Shown: positions 61,297 to 64,000 of the stretch, piece after piece
How positions within the stretch are numbered: the stretch's first letter is position 1
Layout: every line of letters starts with the position of its first letter
NCBI GenBank assembly: GCA_958299035.1
Contig: CATQJL010000001.1
Span: 20,629,433 to 20,693,432 of the forward strand
Direction of reading: 5' to 3'
Origin: Cylicocyclus nassatus
Taxonomy: Eukaryota; Nematoda; Chromadorea; Rhabditida; Strongylidae
Length of the DNA: 64,000 nucleotides
Notes under the pieces: generated by a model
The model's input: only the letters and a program-made list of their open reading frames with translations
Database searches by the model: none
What the model was told of the DNA's origin: nothing
Made by a program: the position numbers and the translations under genes

Positions 61297-61304
61297 TGAC
61301 GTCA
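61297..61304. promoter_or_regulatory. CRE-like palindrome in D2
   Basis: TGACGTCA, counterpart of 34527-34534. Confidence 0.45.
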
Positions 61305-61365
61305 CTCGAGGACAGAACTTTTAACCAGGGCTCGGGAAAAAGGTGATTAGTGTAATATGGAGTAG

Positions 61366-61373
61366 TGACGTCA
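61366..61373. promoter_or_regulatory. Second CRE-like palindrome in D2
   Basis: TGACGTCA, counterpart of 34599-34606. Confidence 0.45.
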
Positions 61374-61464
61374 GACTGATTTACTGCTGACGTTGTAGAC
61401 AGGTAGTCAGTAACCCAATGGGTCACCACTGGAGGTTAACGTACAACAGCTGTTAGGTAACAGG

Positions 61465-61834
61465 CAGTGGCGTACCCAGGATTTCGGCTCGGGGGGGGCG
61501 CGACAAAAATTTTTTTCTAATGAAGGTGCGTGGCGTTAGCCACGCACTTCGAAAAATTTTTTGGGGTGCTTCTCAAAATTTTTGAGGGTCTCCGACCCCA
61601 AAAATCTGGAAAAAGGGGGCGTGGCGTCAGCCACGCCCCCGAAAAATTTTTTTATATAATGCTAAAATGAATTTTTAAAAAATTTAAAAAATTATTTTAA
61701 TTATTTACAAGTGCAGACAAGTCATTTGCACAATTTTATAACCCATATAAGTAACTTTCAAAAATTTCGCGACCCGTTCTCGGGGGGGGGCGCGCGCCCC
61801 CCCCCGCCCCCCCCCCCCCCTCGGTACGCCACTG
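61465..61834. mobile_element. hAT-type MITE (370 bp)
   Basis: Ends CAGTGGCGTACC and GGTACGCCACTG with a perfect 8-bp duplication GTAACAGG (61457-61464, 61835-61842). D1 has the site once (34661-34668), so the insertion postdates the unit 2 duplication. An inner pair gcgtggcgttagccacgc forms a hairpin, and a C/G-run lies near the right end. CAGTGGCG ends with an 8-bp duplication are typical of hAT elements. Confidence 0.92.
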
Positions 61835-62457
61835 GTAACAGGTGTCCGCGCCCAAAGAAAAGCTGGTGTTACCTTGTCAGACGGGTATGAGGCTATAGTG
61901 GATGCGTACCTGTAGGCAAGCGAGCTGATGTCCACAAATTCCTGGAACCTCTTACCCATCCCCGTTCTCTTGCTGCGGGTCCTTTCTTTCTCGGTCCAAA
62001 TGGCCCCGACGCCATGAAAATCTCTAATTAGCAGTGAGCGATGTGAAGGTATCGACAATCGTAGCGATAAGCAACGCTGTTATTGCTAGATAAGGCCGGA
62101 GCCACCGACGGTGATCAAGGTGAGGTTGCCGAAGATTTTCGGCAACAGAGGCAGGAAATCGGAAGTGACGCAAGATTCGGCCTTAATTCAGGACAAGATC
62201 AAAGCTAACGGCAGGAAATACATTCTTTCTCATCGAAATGTTTCCAATAAAACAGAGATCTGAAACATGTCTTATGAAAAGAAAATGAGTATATTGAGGT
62301 ATCCATCATCAACACTTATTGAACGCTCTTTTCGCCCATGGTTTTTGTTTACTTGCCAGTTTGGCACATCAAGCAATCATGCATTAAAAAGTTGACGCTT
62401 GCTTTCGATAGATTACTTAAGTTGGAGTTTCTCAATACTTTTTGAGTTAAAGAGTGA

Positions 62458-62679
62458 ATGTCACGCTCAGCTAGACTCCTAAGAGTTCTATACAAGATTC
62501 CTGCGTTGAAAAAAGAATTATTATTGTCCATTTCGACGATTTTGAAAGCTGCTGGCTTCGAACATGAATACAATGCTGAGGACGTCGTATTGAGTCGTAA
62601 ACTGCGACGAGATTCAACAGTATTCTCCGATAGGATAATGAAATCCCTAATTTCAAAAAGGAAAGAACAACTGACGTAA
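62458..62679 (+). other. Shared ORF of unit 2, D2 copy
   Basis: Counterpart of 35113-35352, ending earlier at TAA. Unidentified. Confidence 0.25.
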
Positions 62680-64000
62680 AACTTCGGACAAAGTTGACCT
62701 GTCTGACCGAGAGTACGACTGTGACCGGGACAGTAAGAAAGTAGAACAGAATGCGATGAGATAGGAATTGCGAATGTTACCGCGATTCATCACTGTCCGG
62801 CTCTTCGGACAGTCGCTGTGATTGAGTGAAGCGCGATATATCGCGCGGCATTCCTGGCCAGCTCTCTCCATATCACTGGATGATTTATTGTACGAAATCT
62901 GGGCACCTGTGGTGAGATCGCGTTTTTCTTTGGGAAAGTCGAGTTTTGGGAGTTCTTCAGAGTTGTTTGGGAAGAAAAACTAGCCTGGGATGTACTAGAG
63001 AGCCAGTGGGAGGGAGCCAAAGTGCCGCTTGCAGTGCGGTAAAAGCAAAGTATAGTGTGCAGATGCTTGACACAGATGGTCGGATAGGGATTACCGTAGC
63101 CGCGGACGAGTTCAGAGCGGTTACACGAATATGAGAGGTCGGCGGTCACTTGTAGATATAATTAGCAACTCAACCTGACCAAGGACATCCTAGACAACAA
63201 ATAAAACGACAAATGTGACACTATAGCCGCGATACGGGACCTGAGTGTAAGTAGCCTGGCTAAGGAGAAAAGTCATGATAGAGCGTTTGATAGGTAGGTG
63301 TTCAGCTGGGTAAGGCATGGAGGGGAGAGGATTGTACCACTGGACGAAGTAAAAGCGAAGACTCAACAGAGCAAGTTTTCCGACTTTTCTACAGCAATTC
63401 ACTTTCAGTGTAGATATCTTACCGGTTCCTTGGCTCTAACAACCGGATGATCCGACAACTTCTAGCAAGGTATCAAATTTCTGTAAGATACATCGCTGTC
63501 TAGTTATACAATCTTTTTGCTCCGTATGGGGCCCACAAACTCATTTGACTTATGTCTCACTCAACCGAATGAATCAAAATAAGCTAATTTAATCAAGGTG
63601 TGCCAACCTTTCAAAGCCTCGACATTTCTCAATTTCCATGAAGAAAGTGCCGAGCCACGCACGAATGAGTAGACAAGGACGAAGAAACATACATAATCTT
63701 GTCCCACTCAACCGATTTCTGCTTGGTAGTGAAACGGAAGGAGGAACCATGTGGTTTCACTCAACGGTTAACTTCGCAATAAAAGTTGTAGCATGCTATA
63801 AACGTTTGCATCTGGCGTCAAAAAAATACATCGGTGAAAGAATTTATGCTGAAATACACTAGGGCATAGCACCTTTTCGAAAGATGTTCTCAAAATGTGG
63901 TAATCAGTTAATTTTTCACCATTAGAAAGGGAAAACAAGGGAAGGGAAACGTAAGAACTAAGGAAGCTAAGGTAGAAGAGCAGCTCAAGTCAAATGTTTA

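Larger units (their letters stand above)
59165..64000 (+). repeat. Segmental duplication unit 2, copy D2
   Basis: Collinear with D1 (31505-36400) and continuing to the window edge. It begins directly after copy C, whereas D1 is 3.8 kb from the end of B. It contains the hAT MITE and a G run at 60387-60398. No intact gene. Confidence 0.85.

Overview
This is an animal-type nuclear window with no intact, recognisable protein-coding gene, and nothing bacterial in it (no operons, no long ORFs, no rRNA or tRNA that I can support). Most of it is AT-rich. The only spliced gene model that holds a reading frame uses very short introns (46-63 bp) with T-rich ...CAG acceptors. Poly-G/poly-C runs and palindromic DNA transposons are abundant. 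A nematode is the best guess; this is inferred from style, not from a marker gene.

Layout. Two classes of segmental duplication make up most of the window. Unit 1 (about 8-9 kb without insertions) occurs three times on the + strand: copy A (201-10100), copy B (10688-27745) and copy C (44336-59150). Unit 2 (about 4.8 kb) follows B at a distance as D1 (31505-36400) and follows C directly as D2 (59165-64000). Identity is patchy: near-identical stretches alternate with diverged ones. Several short blocks are almost unchanged in all three copies, and these are the best candidates for selected exons, RNAs or regulatory DNA. I recognise no protein family in them.

The copies serve as each other's empty sites, so several insertions can be bounded to the base. 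These are a Helitron-type element in A (227-1698, A^T target, 3' hairpin), a young 7.16-kb LTR element in B (17909-25070, LTRs differ at 2 of 798 positions), a 4.29-kb TIR transposon in C (48106-52397) with subterminal motif clusters and an internal spliced gene or pseudogene, Mutator-like palindromes in C, and a 370-bp hAT MITE in D2 with a perfect 8-bp target duplication. TA-flanked mariner/Tc1-type foldback elements lie at 26766, 28385, 38613, 48690 and 49635.

The LTR element is the most striking object. It is GC- and CpG-rich against AT-rich surroundings, has a TATA box, a primer-site-like sequence and a polypurine tract, but I find no gag-pol reading frame in 5.57 kb of internal sequence. 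Intron-like AT-rich segments with good splice sites lie inside each LTR and in the interior. It fits a LARD-type non-autonomous element.

Between D1 and C lie a 521-bp tandem array (36831-38612), a broken unidentified gene (39922-40899), and a 120-bp satellite that turns into its own inverted copy just before a gap of exactly 500 N (43811-44310). The first 25 bases after the gap match the SMART/template-switch cDNA primer, so this join is an assembly or library artefact and the order across it should not be trusted.
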